From IMG/VR virus record IMGVR_UViG_3300010397_000006, positions 1 through 64,000 of that record: 64,000 bases of DNA. One strand, written 5' to 3'. Source of the DNA: a virus. Below the pieces are notes generated by a model, which did no database searches, was not told where the DNA came from, and worked only from the letters and a program-made list of their open reading frames with translations. The translations under genes were made by a program, and so were the position numbers. This document shows, one piece after another, positions 30,903 to 39,887 of this stretch; position 1 is the stretch's first letter, and every line of letters begins with the position of its first letter.

Positions 30903-33900
30903 CTATTCTTACTCCTGTTTATCCGGCTCACAACGTCGGCTGTGGCATCTTGCGAACGCTGTATTACGCGCGCTTCCAAATCCGGGGACAAGTTCAAATC
31001 GACTGCAATCCGAGTTTGCCCGTTGTTACCGTTCATTCCGTCCACGCCACTCAAAGGCTGTTTACTCTTGAGGGAACCGAGTTTCGAGAGGGGTGTGATG
31101 GTCACTAGTTCCGGCTCCCCGCCCTCACCGAAGGTCGCTGTGGTGGGCTTGGTGGCGACGAACTGTCCGCCTTTGGCAAGACCACCGACGTAAGTTCCCA
31201 AATTCGTTGTTCCCATCTGTCCTGAAAAATTGAAACCAGAGAACGAACCTCCGAATCCTGCCAACGTGCCCTGATACTGGGCAATGACAGCCGCGATTTG
31301 CTGTAAAAACCCACTTGCTTGACCAAGCATGGCTTGATACCCCTGTGCAGTAAGGTTTGCCAGAGAACCATTTGTGCCATAGTAGCCATTAAGTAAGTTA
31401 TATAATTTCTGTGCGGCGTCCGCGTTTAAGTTATATTCTTCGGCAATCTTGTCGGAGGCGGCTTGGATTATTTCTTTCTTCTGGTCTTCCATTCTTGACA
31501 TTTCAATCGCATGGTCTTGTTCCATGCGCGCGCGCTTTGTGGCTTGTTCTTCATCGAAGCGTTGCAGGCGGACAGCTTCTTCCTCTGCCATCTCCTGTAG
31601 ACGCTCGGCTTCCTGCGCCTTCATTTGCTCTAGGTCTTGCTTGTGCTGTTCGTCCGCGTCCTTCTTCCGCAGATTGTTCTCATTAATCATGTTCTGCTTT
31701 TCCATGTTGTACTTATCAATGAGTCGCAGAACTTGTTTGGCGTCACGTTCCCTTAGAGCATCTTCGAGGTCATACAGGAACTTCTCGCGCAGTTGCCGCA
31801 TCTGTTCCTGAAACTTGCGTTCGTCATCCTTTTCCTTCTGGCGGTACTTGTCGTTGGCTTCCTTCTGGCGCAGGGCAAATTGCCGCTGTGTTTGCAGGAC
31901 ATTGAGGTTGTAGTCTTCGACAATGTGTTCGCGTTCAATTGCCGAATCCTGATCGAAGCGTTGGAGTTTGAGTTGGAAATCCTGCTCAGACTGTTCCATT
32001 TTCTTTTGCAGGTCTTCGAGGGACTTCAACATATCCCGAAGGGCGTTCTGAGCCTTTGATGTGTCGATACTGTCGAGCGCACCAGCAAAGTTTTCTACAG
32101 CGGCGGTTGGGGTGTCAAGTGCTTGTCCGAAATCGGTTGTATAGGATTGTGCATCTGCTACGCCTTGCTTGAAGGCATCTGAGACTTCCTTCAAATTCTT
32201 AGCAACGTTGAGGCGGCTAAAGAATCCCTCTCCCTTGATTTCGTTTAGTTTTGTGCCTGCGGCGATGAGTCCCGAAATAAGAGCGACGGTTTGTCTTATT
32301 GTTCCCTGATTTTTTACTAACCAGTCGTTTAGATTTTGAAGCTGAACAACCAGACCCTTGAAGTACTGAATCAGAGCAGGAGCAAGGTCGCCCCCAATGG
32401 TGGTTAGAAAGTTTTGCCACGCGGCTTGCACCTTGCCAACTTGTCCCTCTACAGAATTGAAATAGGCATCGAGGTCTTTCTTTTCCTGGTCGGTAGATTT
32501 ACCAAGAATAGAGAGAGTGGCGGCGGCTTTTACTTTTGTCTCTGCGTCACCGGAAAGATTCTGGTAAGCCTTAGAGGTCTCTACAAGTTTCAGACGCAGG
32601 GCTTCGGCTTGGATGGCATCGTCAGAGATAGAAACACCTAAGTCTCGAATCCCTTGTGAACGACCTGTGAGGAGTCCGGTCAAAACTTGGGACTGGACTT
32701 GCTCAAACGAGAGTCCCAATGCCTTGTTTCTTACAGCGAGAACAGTGATGTCTTCGGCTAAACTGGCGATCTGTTTTTTATTGAAACCAAGTTCTTTTGT
32801 GAACAACGCGACTGACGAAACGGCTTTAGTAGCATCTACTTTGGAAAGCATTGGGTCGAGTTGTTGTAAAGCATTAATCGTCTCTTGCAGGTCTTTAGGG
32901 CTTATGTCTACGCCCTGCTGAGACAAAATCCGTTCGGCGTTGCGAATGTTGTAAAGTGCGCCTTCCATCCCCTGCAAGTCTTTGATGGTGTCAGAAATCG
33001 TGGTCTGAATGAGTTGGAAGAACTGGAAGACGCCAAGGGCAACTAGAGTACCAAGGGCAGTCCGAACAACATCTATCGCGGCTCGAAACCCTTTGGCTTC
33101 CTGTGTGCCGACAGATAGTTCGTGATTGAGTCCCTTGACTGCCAGTTGCGCTTGTGCGGCAGGTGCGCCCATTGCCTCAAGTTGCTTGGCAACTTCCCCA
33201 AACTGCGCGCCTGTAGTTTGAGAAACGGTCTTGATAACTTCTTTGAGTTGGTTGACGGTCTGTTGATTACTGCCGCCAATATTTAATTTGCCCGCCGCCT
33301 GCAATTTCGTGAGTTCGGCGCGCACTAATTCAATTTGCTGTGTCTCGTTTTTGAACGAAGCAGAGAGACCTTGATTTTGTTTGGTCAGGTTCTCGACGGC
33401 AACGGATACTAGGTTGGTATCCTTCAAGAGTTCAGGGAAGGACTTTCCCAGTTCCGCGCCCACGTCTTTGAAGGGCAGGTTGGTCGATTTTTGCAGGTTG
33501 GCAATCGTTGTTTGGACGAGTTTTAATTGCTCCTGGTAGGTCGCAAGACCCTGGAACTGCCCCTCAAACCCAGATGTCCCCGCCTTCGCAGTCGATAGGC
33601 TGGCAAGTTCTCCTTGCAGGACTTGAAGTCTCTGGGCGTACTGGGCGGCGGAGGGGTTGGTCAGTTCCTTATTGACAACCGATAATGCCGCCTGCGCGTC
33701 TTTTGCAGAAACCCCCATCCTCTGTAGTCCTGCGGCAACGTCTTCATAGTTCGCGCCTGTCTGGGCAGAAACTTCCTTGATCGTATCCTGCAAACTGGCA
33801 GACACTTCGGCAGGTGTTCCAGCGAGGTTGATCTTGCCTCTGGCTTGCAGTTCACTCAGGGCGGCGTTTACTTCCGCGATGGTCTGCTGGACGGGCTTGA

Positions 33901-34615
33901 AAGAGGCAGATAACCCTCGCGCTTCGTTGGAGAGGTTTTGTATGGCAGTAGAAACGAGGTTCGTGTCTTGGAGGAGTTCGGGGAAAGATTTTCCTAACTC
34001 TCTCCCAATGTCCTTGAGGGGGAGATTGGTTTTCTTCTGTAGATCGGAGATTGTTTTCTGGACGAGTTGAAGTTTCTCTTGGTAAGAAGAAAGATTCGTA
34101 AATTGCTCTCCGAATCCTGTGGGTGTTGGTGAGTTTGAATTGGCAGGAGCGACGGTTTGTGGACGTTTTAGGTTATTCAGTTCGGACGTGAGGAGTTGAA
34201 GTTTCTTTATCTGCTCCCCTATGGAAACATTGGCTTCCTTGACAGAACCGTCGAAATTCATTTCTGATTTCGCGGCGTTTGAATCTTCTGTGGCAAATCT
34301 ATTCTTTGCCTGCGCCGCCTTCGCTAAGGCTTCGGTCTGCTTGAAAACTTCGTCTGTAACAAAGACGCCTTGCTTTTGTCCTGCTGGTGTCTGAAAACCA
34401 GTAAAGGGGTCTTCCCCTGCGCCAACCTGTTCCTTTATCTGGGCAAGGGTTGTTTTCCAATTTTGCCCAAGCGAACGAGAATAGTCCTGTAACTTTCTGT
34501 TAAGGAGTTCTGCTTTTCCGGCTACTGTTTCAGCCTGTTCTTGAACATCTTTTAGGGCTTGTATGGCTTGAGAAGCGTCGAACTCAAGTCTTTGGGTTAC
34601 TATCTCGTCTGCTAT
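30899..34615 (-). CDS. Tape-measure protein; conventional start codon missing
   Basis: The first ATG is at 34261 (1120 residues), but the same frame stays open 118 codons further, to an ATA at 34615, just after an in-frame TGA. The extra part (e.g. ASQAIQALKDVQEQAETVAGK) is coiled-coil-like and clearly coding. It has no ATG, GTG or TTG; CGAGGA lies six bases before the ATA. In ATG-based numbering, two tandem repeats of about 170 residues occupy roughly 55-390 (SYQEKLQLVQKTI / TYQEQLKLVQTTI), then a membrane segment near 410, and a long coiled coil (770-950). It sets tail length and guides assembly. Confidence 0.8.
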   Translation of the reverse strand: MADEIVTQRLEFDASQAIQALKDVQEQAETVAGKAELLNRKLQDYSRSLGQNWKTTLAQIKEQVGAGEDPFTGFQTPAGQKQGVFVTDEVFKQTEALAKAAQAKNRFATEDSNAAKSEMNFDGSVKEANVSIGEQIKKLQLLTSELNNLKRPQTVAPANSNSPTPTGFGEQFTNLSSYQEKLQLVQKTISDLQKKTNLPLKDIGRELGKSFPELLQDTNLVSTAIQNLSNEARGLSASFKPVQQTIAEVNAALSELQARGKINLAGTPAEVSASLQDTIKEVSAQTGANYEDVAAGLQRMGVSAKDAQAALSVVNKELTNPSAAQYAQRLQVLQGELASLSTAKAGTSGFEGQFQGLATYQEQLKLVQTTIANLQKSTNLPFKDVGAELGKSFPELLKDTNLVSVAVENLTKQNQGLSASFKNETQQIELVRAELTKLQAAGKLNIGGSNQQTVNQLKEVIKTVSQTTGAQFGEVAKQLEAMGAPAAQAQLAVKGLNHELSVGTQEAKGFRAAIDVVRTALGTLVALGVFQFFQLIQTTISDTIKDLQGMEGALYNIRNAERILSQQGVDISPKDLQETINALQQLDPMLSKVDATKAVSSVALFTKELGFNKKQIASLAEDITVLAVRNKALGLSFEQVQSQVLTGLLTGRSQGIRDLGVSISDDAIQAEALRLKLVETSKAYQNLSGDAETKVKAAATLSILGKSTDQEKKDLDAYFNSVEGQVGKVQAAWQNFLTTIGGDLAPALIQYFKGLVVQLQNLNDWLVKNQGTIRQTVALISGLIAAGTKLNEIKGEGFFSRLNVAKNLKEVSDAFKQGVADAQSYTTDFGQALDTPTAAVENFAGALDSIDTSKAQNALRDMLKSLEDLQKKMEQSEQDFQLKLQRFDQDSAIEREHIVEDYNLNVLQTQRQFALRQKEANDKYRQKEKDDERKFQEQMRQLREKFLYDLEDALRERDAKQVLRLIDKYNMEKQNMINENNLRKKDADEQHKQDLEQMKAQEAERLQEMAEEEAVRLQRFDEEQATKRARMEQDHAIEMSRMEDQKKEIIQAASDKIAEEYNLNADAAQKLYNLLNGYYGTNGSLANLTAQGYQAMLGQASGFLQQIAAVIAQYQGTLAGFGGSFSGFNFSGQMGTTNLGTYVGGLAKGGQFVATKPTTATFGEGGEPELVTITPLSKLGSLKSKQPLSGVDGMNGNNGQTRIAVDLNLSPDLEARVIQRSQDATADVVSRINRSKNR

Positions 34616-34901
34616 TCAGTCCTCGAAGGAAGTCTACATAAGAAAAGAATTTCGTTTCTTTCATACCTCTCATGAACAAGGTGGAGGCGACAATTCCATT
34701 CAGATTCTTTGGCAAAGTCTTATACATGATCTTTAATGAACTCAGCAGTGTGCCAGGGATTGCGTGTTGAAAAATGTACTGCGTCTGGTCGATCAAGAGT
34801 TTCTTGTCCTCTTTTGGTAAAGCGTGTTTGAGGACGAGGTAGAGTTCATGGACTTGGCGGAGAGTTAGTTTCTTTGGTTTGATTTTTCTTTTGAACAACA
34901 A
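34584..34901 (-). CDS. Tail-assembly chaperone, second frame (gpT-like)
   Basis: 105 residues, opening at TTG 34901 within the end of the upstream chaperone gene, overlapping it by 56 bases in the +1 frame. Helical and basic (KKLTLRQVHELYLVLKH). Between major tail protein and tape measure, paired overlapping frames like this are normally expressed by ribosomal frameshifting (G and G-T). A run of five A (34883-34887) lets lysyl-tRNA slip from AAA to AAA by +1. Confidence 0.65.
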   Translation of the reverse strand: MLFKRKIKPKKLTLRQVHELYLVLKHALPKEDKKLLIDQTQYIFQHAIPGTLLSSLKIMYKTLPKNLNGIVASTLFMRGMKETKFFSYVDFLRGLNSRRDSNPKT

Positions 34902-35502
34902 CGGTATCTCTCAGGGGGTTGAACTCCATCGGCATCCCGCTCACGTCCTCCACCAGTCCTACCGGAAGGAAGTCGGCGCGGAACTTCATTTTCTTGATCG
35001 GGGGAATGGCAACCTTCATCCAGTATGGGCGAGGTAGGGGTTTGAAATGGTTCTTCTTCGTGCTTCGGTTGTAAGGATAAGCCACGTCCGACAAAGAATA
35101 CTGAAATTCCATTTCCAACTGCTCATCGGTGAGGATTTCCTGAATGTATCCAAAGGCTTCATTTACATCCAATTCCGCGATGAAGTCGGAAGTCCATCCG
35201 TAGGTCTTGGCGATCATGTGCGACCACATTGCCCACCCGCGACCTTCGTAGTCCCAGGAAACGGGCTTGCCGTTCTCTTTGGGGACATCCTTGATGAGGG
35301 GGAGTTTTCCGTCCGGTTGGTTTTCCTTGAAAGCCTTGAGTAAAGAAAACACGGTGGTTTCCCAGGTTTCTTTATCAGAAACGTTTGAGGCGACTGAAAG
35401 ATAGGCGAACACCCTGTCAGGGAATTCACTGCTTCCAGTCGCCTCTACTAGATTTTTCTTTAAACTTTCGAGTTCGAGATACTTTTTAAATCCGAGTGTC
35501 AA
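34846..35502 (-). CDS. Tail-assembly chaperone, first frame (gpG-like), TTG start
   Basis: 218 residues from TTG 35502; no good ribosome site, and no ATG nearby. Mixed helical domain; ends FNPLRDTVVVQKKNQTKE. Placement after the major tail protein and the overlap with another frame before the tape measure identify it as the G-type chaperone, inferred rather than by motif. Palindrome site 10 lies inside, read T-T-V-F-S. Confidence 0.6.
   Translation of the reverse strand: MTLGFKKYLELESLKKNLVEATGSSEFPDRVFAYLSVASNVSDKETWETTVFSLLKAFKENQPDGKLPLIKDVPKENGKPVSWDYEGRGWAMWSHMIAKTYGWTSDFIAELDVNEAFGYIQEILTDEQLEMEFQYSLSDVAYPYNRSTKKNHFKPLPRPYWMKVAIPPIKKMKFRADFLPVGLVEDVSGMPMEFNPLRDTVVVQKKNQTKETNSPPSP
35347..35359. 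promoter_or_regulatory. Dispersed palindrome site 10 (intragenic)
   Basis: AAACACGGTGGTT, preceded by AG A; same variant as sites 3, 6 and 14. Confidence 0.65.
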
Positions 35503-35520
35503 CGGTTTGGTTTTATTGTT

Positions 35521-36153
35521 TTACGGCAATGCGCTCGGATCGAAACGAGCGATGACGCCAAACCTTTGGGTCGTGGGCTTCGTGTCATCCGCGTAACTTC
35601 TCAGCTTAAGCCCCGAAATTGTCCAGGGTTCGCCTTGCTTGAAATCAATCGTCCAGGCGTCTACGAATTGGGCGCGGTGGAGATTGAAGTACAGGGCGTC
35701 GCCAGTGTCTTCGTCGTAAATCTTGGGGGCAAAAACGTGGTAGAAGCGGTTGTTGTTGATGCCGCCGATTCCAGCCTTCTCAAACCCGGAGCCAGTGGTC
35801 GGGGTCGAGATGTTGAGCAGGACAGCCAGAACGGTCGTCGGGAACAGCGAGAGAACGGTCAGGTTGAATTCCACGTAGTCCCGGCGTTGGATGGTCGCTT
35901 TCGTACCAACCGTATCGCAACGGACTTCGTTCATCGTCAACCCTTCGGTCAGAGATACGTCCTGCACACAACCGATCTGACGAACTGGATAAGTTACGGA
36001 GCCGGAGAGACCCCAGTAGTACCCATCCGAGTCAGGATTTCGCAGGAGTGCGGCGGACGCATCTTGGACAAAAATATAAGGCGATCCTTCGAGATAAATT
36101 TCCTCTTGCGTGACAAGAGTACCCTGAGGAGTGCCAGTTACTAAGGCGGGCAT
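35521..36153 (-). CDS. Major tail tube protein
   Basis: 210 residues, ribosome site AAGGAGGCAAC. Beta-rich, with YYWGLSGSVTYPVRQIGCVQ, DYVEFNLTVLSLFPTTVL and a compact Pro/Gly-poor C-terminal half ending FDPSALP. Location immediately upstream of the chaperone pair is that of the tail tube gene of siphoviruses. Forms the tail tube around the tape measure. Confidence 0.75.
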   Translation of the reverse strand: MPALVTGTPQGTLVTQEEIYLEGSPYIFVQDASAALLRNPDSDGYYWGLSGSVTYPVRQIGCVQDVSLTEGLTMNEVRCDTVGTKATIQRRDYVEFNLTVLSLFPTTVLAVLLNISTPTTGSGFEKAGIGGINNNRFYHVFAPKIYDEDTGDALYFNLHRAQFVDAWTIDFKQGEPWTISGLKLRSYADDTKPTTQRFGVIARFDPSALP

Positions 36154-36164
36154 GTTGCCTCCTT

Positions 36165-36434
36165 TTAGACTAAATCAAAAACTTTGTTCCCGTCCTCGTT
36201 GAGTGCGCCGCAACACGACTTACTCCCGATGCGCTTACTCAACAGGGGTGGAACGTCTTCTGAGAGAACCATGACAATTGCGCCCGCGTCTTCCCACTCG
36301 TACCTTTGACCTGATGTAGTCCCGACGTACACCAGACGGGAGGGGTAAACTGAGCGAACTGCAACTTCTGTATTAATTTTACTAGTCGCTAAATGTTTAT
36401 CAAGTGCAGAAATCGTGGTTTTTGAGTGTGCCAT
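36165..36434 (-). CDS. Small structural or tail-completion protein
   Basis: 89 residues, upstream of the tail tube. A basic, Ser/Thr-rich start, then a beta-rich body (RLVYVGTTSGQRYEW) and two adjacent Cys. Function unknown; position suggests tail assembly. Confidence 0.5.
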   Translation of the reverse strand: MAHSKTTISALDKHLATSKINTEVAVRSVYPSRLVYVGTTSGQRYEWEDAGAIVMVLSEDVPPLLSKRIGSKSCCGALNEDGNKVFDLV

Positions 36435-36472
36435 TTTTACATTCCTCTAACGCAGATTTTATGTTGCAGATG

Positions 36473-36478
36473 TATAAT
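36473..36478 (+). promoter_or_regulatory. -10 box of an HNH-gene promoter
   Basis: TATAAT in the plus direction, opposite to the tail operon; no clear -35. Transcription would begin near 36485, giving a short leader with GGAG and CGAAGCCAAA. Confidence 0.5.
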
Positions 36479-36494
36479 ACGGTATATTTCGGAG

Positions 36495-36504
36495 CGAAGC
36501 CAAA
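36495..36504 (+). promoter_or_regulatory. CGAAGCCAAA leader motif
   Basis: Exact decamer whose last A is the A of the ATG at 36504. Confidence 0.55.
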
Positions 36505-37556
36505 TGGAAAACATAATAAAAAGAAGGTTCGGAAGACTTTTTGTTTTACGAAAAGTCGGCAGGATTGGCATTAAGAACGGAAAATACGAGTGTATATGTG
36601 ACTGTGGAAACCTTTGTTATCCTCATTACACAAGCCTGTTATCTGGAACAACTACAAGTTGCGGGTGTTTTGCAGTGGAGGTTACGAAGGATAGCTCGAA
36701 AATAAAAGAAAATGACTTTCCGTCTATTTTGACTGAATTCATTTTGTCTGGAAAAACCCTTGAAGAAATAGGGAGTATTCACGGGGTTACAAGAGAGAGA
36801 ATTAGGCAAATACTTTGTATTTTTGGAAGTAAAGAAGCCAACTCTCTTAGGAAATCTGTGAAGAAATTCTCCGAAAGAGGAGAGATACTGGAAAAGAAAA
36901 ATAAATCTAGAAAAGAAAAAAACAGACTTATTGCTGAATTCTGGAATAATGTTGACATCAGGGGAGCGAAAGATTGTTGGAACTATACCGGCAGTGTGGC
37001 TAACGGAGGGTACGGAACATGCTCTATAACTGTTAATGGAAAAAAGATAAGAGGTTCGCACAGGATGTCTTGGTATTTTTATAACGGAGAATTTCCTAAA
37101 AATTCTTGGGTTTTGCATAAATGCGATAATCCTTCGTGTTGTAATCCAGATCACTTGTATCTAGGAGACGCAAAGAAGAACGCAGAGGACAGAGAGGAAA
37201 GGGGTAGGGGAAACAAGTTTGCGCTTTCCCATCAGGAAAAACTTCTAATATCTTCATTGAAAGCAAATAACCACAACGAAATTTGTGAACTCGCAAAACG
37301 ATTCAATGTAAGTCCGGTTACCATATCAAGAAACATTAATGGTCAATACGAAGAACACGTTAGAAAAAAAAGGAATAAAAGACATAAAATTGATAACAGT
37401 ATGCGCGAGTGCTTTTTGGTAGATTACCGAAACATGAAGCCTTCGCAATTAGCATCGAAGTACAATATTACAGAAGGAACGATTTATACAACTCTAGACA
37501 GATTTGGTATATCTAGAAATAAATTTATGCACTTTGAACTAAGCACGAAAAGTTGA
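36504..37556 (+). CDS. HNH homing endonuclease with helix-turn-helix repeats
   Basis: 350 residues from ATG 36504, antisense to the surrounding tail genes, with its own -10 box. CICDCGN and CGCF near the start give a zinc finger. A helix-turn-helix (LEEIGSIHGVTRERIRQI) follows. The HNH core is WVLHKCDNPSCCNPDHLYLG, of the HNH_3 type, then GRGNKF and two more helix-turn-helix segments. AT-richer than its neighbours, a sign of transfer. Its end overlaps the opposing tail gene by 32 bases. Likely a free-standing homing nuclease. Confidence 0.85.
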   Translation: MENIIKRRFGRLFVLRKVGRIGIKNGKYECICDCGNLCYPHYTSLLSGTTTSCGCFAVEVTKDSSKIKENDFPSILTEFILSGKTLEEIGSIHGVTRERIRQILCIFGSKEANSLRKSVKKFSERGEILEKKNKSRKEKNRLIAEFWNNVDIRGAKDCWNYTGSVANGGYGTCSITVNGKKIRGSHRMSWYFYNGEFPKNSWVLHKCDNPSCCNPDHLYLGDAKKNAEDREERGRGNKFALSHQEKLLISSLKANNHNEICELAKRFNVSPVTISRNINGQYEEHVRKKRNKRHKIDNSMRECFLVDYRNMKPSQLASKYNITEGTIYTTLDRFGISRNKFMHFELSTKS

Positions 37557-37944
37557 CTTCTGCGACCCAACTGTCCGTGTCCCACTCTGGCACATCTGCG
37601 GGCATGACGGACACCAGATTGATTGCTGTGAACTTGACCCCTCCCGCCGTGAATGGGTGTTGCCAGAACTCCGTTGCCACGATCCCTGCAATCTCGTCCG
37701 CCGTTTTCGAGGACTTTTGCTCCTCGTAGATACGGATGGTGACCTCGGACTTGAAGATGTTACAGGTGTTGTTGGGTAAAGTCGGTGTAAGGATGCCGAG
37801 TTTGACGCGGATGTTGGGGTAGTTGAAACCCGTTCCTTTCCACTTTTCCTCTCGGATTTCTTGGGCAGGGACGCGGGCAGTAACGTTAGTGTTGGCTTTC
37901 AACTTGGAAACCCAAGCCGTTTGTATCATCGCATTGTTAATCAT
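37525..37944 (-). CDS. Tail terminator-like protein
   Basis: 139 residues, upstream of the tail tube. VSKLKANTNVTARV and IRIYEEQKSSKTADEIAGIV, then a beta-rich end, fit the small tail-terminator or completion proteins (gpU-like). ATGA overlap with the next upstream gene. Assignment is from order and size. Confidence 0.55.
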   Translation of the reverse strand: MINNAMIQTAWVSKLKANTNVTARVPAQEIREEKWKGTGFNYPNIRVKLGILTPTLPNNTCNIFKSEVTIRIYEEQKSSKTADEIAGIVATEFWQHPFTAGGVKFTAINLVSVMPADVPEWDTDSWVAEVNFSCLVQSA

Positions 37945-38489
37945 TTTCTTACAAAAGCCTTCCTTATCGTGCCGACATAAGCATCCCGCATTTCCTTCGT
38001 CAGTTCCCCCCGGATGCTTTTGCGGACTTCTGCGATGGCGGGGCGAAGGTAGCCTTTACCATCCCCCGCAGGCTTGACCCCCGGATGCTCGACAAAACGA
38101 AAGATAGCCTTCCCCGTAGTGGCTGACTTCTTGATAAGTTTCCGCCCCCCGTACCACGTCCCGTCGGGGTCGGCGGACAGTTTCTCCCAGGGGAAGGCGA
38201 GTACTTTAGCTTTCTTGGGGGTGATTAGAATCCTGCCGTCCGCCTGTTGCCACTTGGAACGCTTCTTGCTGGTGGCGTGGATACCGGAACCGTATTCATA
38301 CGCTCTGGCGTCTCCTTTTTCAGAAACAGCATTTACATTGAAACCTATCGCTCCCCCTCTCGAATCTGGCGACGTTGCAGTAACCTCGATGTGCTTTGGT
38401 TTACCGGGGGCGGAGTTTGCCTTCTTTTGAATTTGTTGCGCCCATTCTTTTGCCTTGACGCGCAGTCTGTCTCTAAGTGTGTCAGCCAA
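37941..38489 (-). CDS. HK97 gp10-like head-tail/tail-completion protein
   Basis: 182 residues. A helical start, then FRFVEHPGVKPAGDGKGYLRPAI (read in parts): V-E-H-P-G followed by Y-L-R-P-A is the usual signature of the gp10-like tail-component family. Position between connectors and tail terminator agrees. Confidence 0.65.
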   Translation of the reverse strand: MADTLRDRLRVKAKEWAQQIQKKANSAPGKPKHIEVTATSPDSRGGAIGFNVNAVSEKGDARAYEYGSGIHATSKKRSKWQQADGRILITPKKAKVLAFPWEKLSADPDGTWYGGRKLIKKSATTGKAIFRFVEHPGVKPAGDGKGYLRPAIAEVRKSIRGELTKEMRDAYVGTIRKAFVRK

Positions 38490-38528
38490 ATACTAATCCG
38501 TTTCTAATCCAAAAAATATATATTAGTA

Positions 38529-38534
38529 TATAAT
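38529..38534 (+). promoter_or_regulatory. -10 box of a moron promoter
   Basis: TATAAT in a very AT-rich 70-bp gap, oriented plus; the -35 is not clear (TTTCTA is too far away). Confidence 0.45.
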
Positions 38535-38562
38535 ACGAAAATCAAACAACAGGAGATAAAAC

Positions 38563-38787
38563 ATGAAAATAAATTGGAAATTCACAGAGCGTTGGGGATG
38601 GTCTGGAATTGACAAGGATGGAAACATATACAATCAAGGTCATCTTCGCGAAACAACATCTGCAATCCTTCCAGATGGTCGAGAAGGCGGCGACTGGGAA
38701 CCAAAAGGCGCGCTTGAGAGTGCCAAGAGACAACAGAAACCAACGGCTGATTACGAACTCTGGAAGAAAAGACTTCTCCCTGAATAA
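38563..38787 (+). CDS. Antisense accessory gene (moron) in the connector region
   Basis: 74 residues on the plus strand, between two minus-strand structural genes, with a consensus -10 box and ACAGGAGATAAAAC ribosome site. The start (KINWKFTERWGWSGIDKDGN) is Trp-rich. Its isolated layout is that of a moron. Function unknown; such genes often alter the host or exclude other phages. Confidence 0.65.
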   Translation: MKINWKFTERWGWSGIDKDGNIYNQGHLRETTSAILPDGREGGDWEPKGALESAKRQQKPTADYELWKKRLLPE

Positions 38788-38788
38788 T

Positions 38789-39172
38789 TTATTGCAAATT
38801 ATTGTCATGACTAGCACCCCATCGCTTTAACGTGATACGGATTTGGTTTTCGTCCAGCCAGGGGCTTGCAGACGCGCGTTGGATACCTATCACTCTGAAT
38901 TTCTTGCCTGAATACCATCCATAGTCAGGCTTGGTGATTTCGATCTGGTCGTTCTCCTCGATATTTATATTGCCCGGAAAGAGTAGTGCGCTCCAAATTT
39001 GTTGTGTGTCTACACCTTGCTCTAATAAAGCCATTGTCGCCTTTTCAGCTTTGATACGAATGACAAGGTTTTCATAGGCAACTGTCCCACTTGGTACACT
39101 GCCCCCAACAGAGTCGTCTTGCGGATACGAAAAACGGATAAGTCTACAGATGCGAACGTGTCCGGCAGGCAA
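38789..39172 (-). CDS. Head-closure/connector candidate
   Basis: 127 residues, beta-rich with KPDYGWYSGKKFRVIGIQ near residue 80, like the strand pattern of head-closure proteins. Placed between the adaptor and the gp10-like gene, which is the usual order. No decisive motif. Confidence 0.5.
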   Translation of the reverse strand: MPAGHVRICRLIRFSYPQDDSVGGSVPSGTVAYENLVIRIKAEKATMALLEQGVDTQQIWSALLFPGNINIEENDQIEITKPDYGWYSGKKFRVIGIQRASASPWLDENQIRITLKRWGASHDNNLQ

Positions 39173-39174
39173 TG

Positions 39175-39846
39175 TTACCTCAGCAAGAGAGAGGGAATTG
39201 CTCTCTTTATAGTGGACTCCAAAAGTTGGGCAATTTTCTGCGCCTTTGCAGAGTTTCCGAAAGAGGTTCTTTTCAGGTCGGTACGATATTCCCGATAGTC
39301 AAGCGAGATGAATTCCTTCACCCCCACGTCGCCCGTAGCCTCGTTTTGGGACGGGAAAATCATTTCGTTTAGGGAGATGGTTGCCGCCATCGTGAGCGCG
39401 AGGAGAACAGAGGGCTGGCTGGCTACACCTGTTGGCAAACCCGCCTGATAAGCAACCTCAATCCGGTAGGGAACTTTCCAGTTACAGTTGCAGTAATTGA
39501 ACAGACATCCGACATCCAGATACCCAAAGGTATCGTCCCAGATAAACACGCACCCCGAATTTCTTTGCAGGTCACAGTGAACACCTACAAGGTCTTTTGA
39601 GATAATGTTGACCGCGTACACCTGTTCGACGTAACCGTAGTCAGTGACAATGCGGGGAGTGTAGGGGTACGTCCCGGTCACGATGGTCGGGAGCAGGAAT
39701 GTATGCAGGAACGAGGTTGCCTGCTGTTCAGCAATCAGGTAGGCGGCGGAGCGTTGGGCGGCATTGAAGGAGCCGGTTGTCCCGCCGTATTGAATGAAGA
39801 TATTGTCATTTAAGATGATAGGCGAATTATACGGATAGACGTTCAT
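39175..39846 (-). CDS. Head-tail adaptor candidate
   Basis: 223 residues. N-terminal beta-rich part, then a C-terminal helical region (LLALTMAATISLNEMIF, TSFGNSAKAQKIAQLLESTI) as in gp6-like adaptors. Order in the module supports the call. Several Cys in the centre are unusual. Confidence 0.5.
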   Translation of the reverse strand: MNVYPYNSPIILNDNIFIQYGGTTGSFNAAQRSAAYLIAEQQATSFLHTFLLPTIVTGTYPYTPRIVTDYGYVEQVYAVNIISKDLVGVHCDLQRNSGCVFIWDDTFGYLDVGCLFNYCNCNWKVPYRIEVAYQAGLPTGVASQPSVLLALTMAATISLNEMIFPSQNEATGDVGVKEFISLDYREYRTDLKRTSFGNSAKAQKIAQLLESTIKRAIPSLLLR

Positions 39847-39887
39847 AGGTTAATTTTACTGTCTGCGGGGGTTATGTCCAATCAAGG

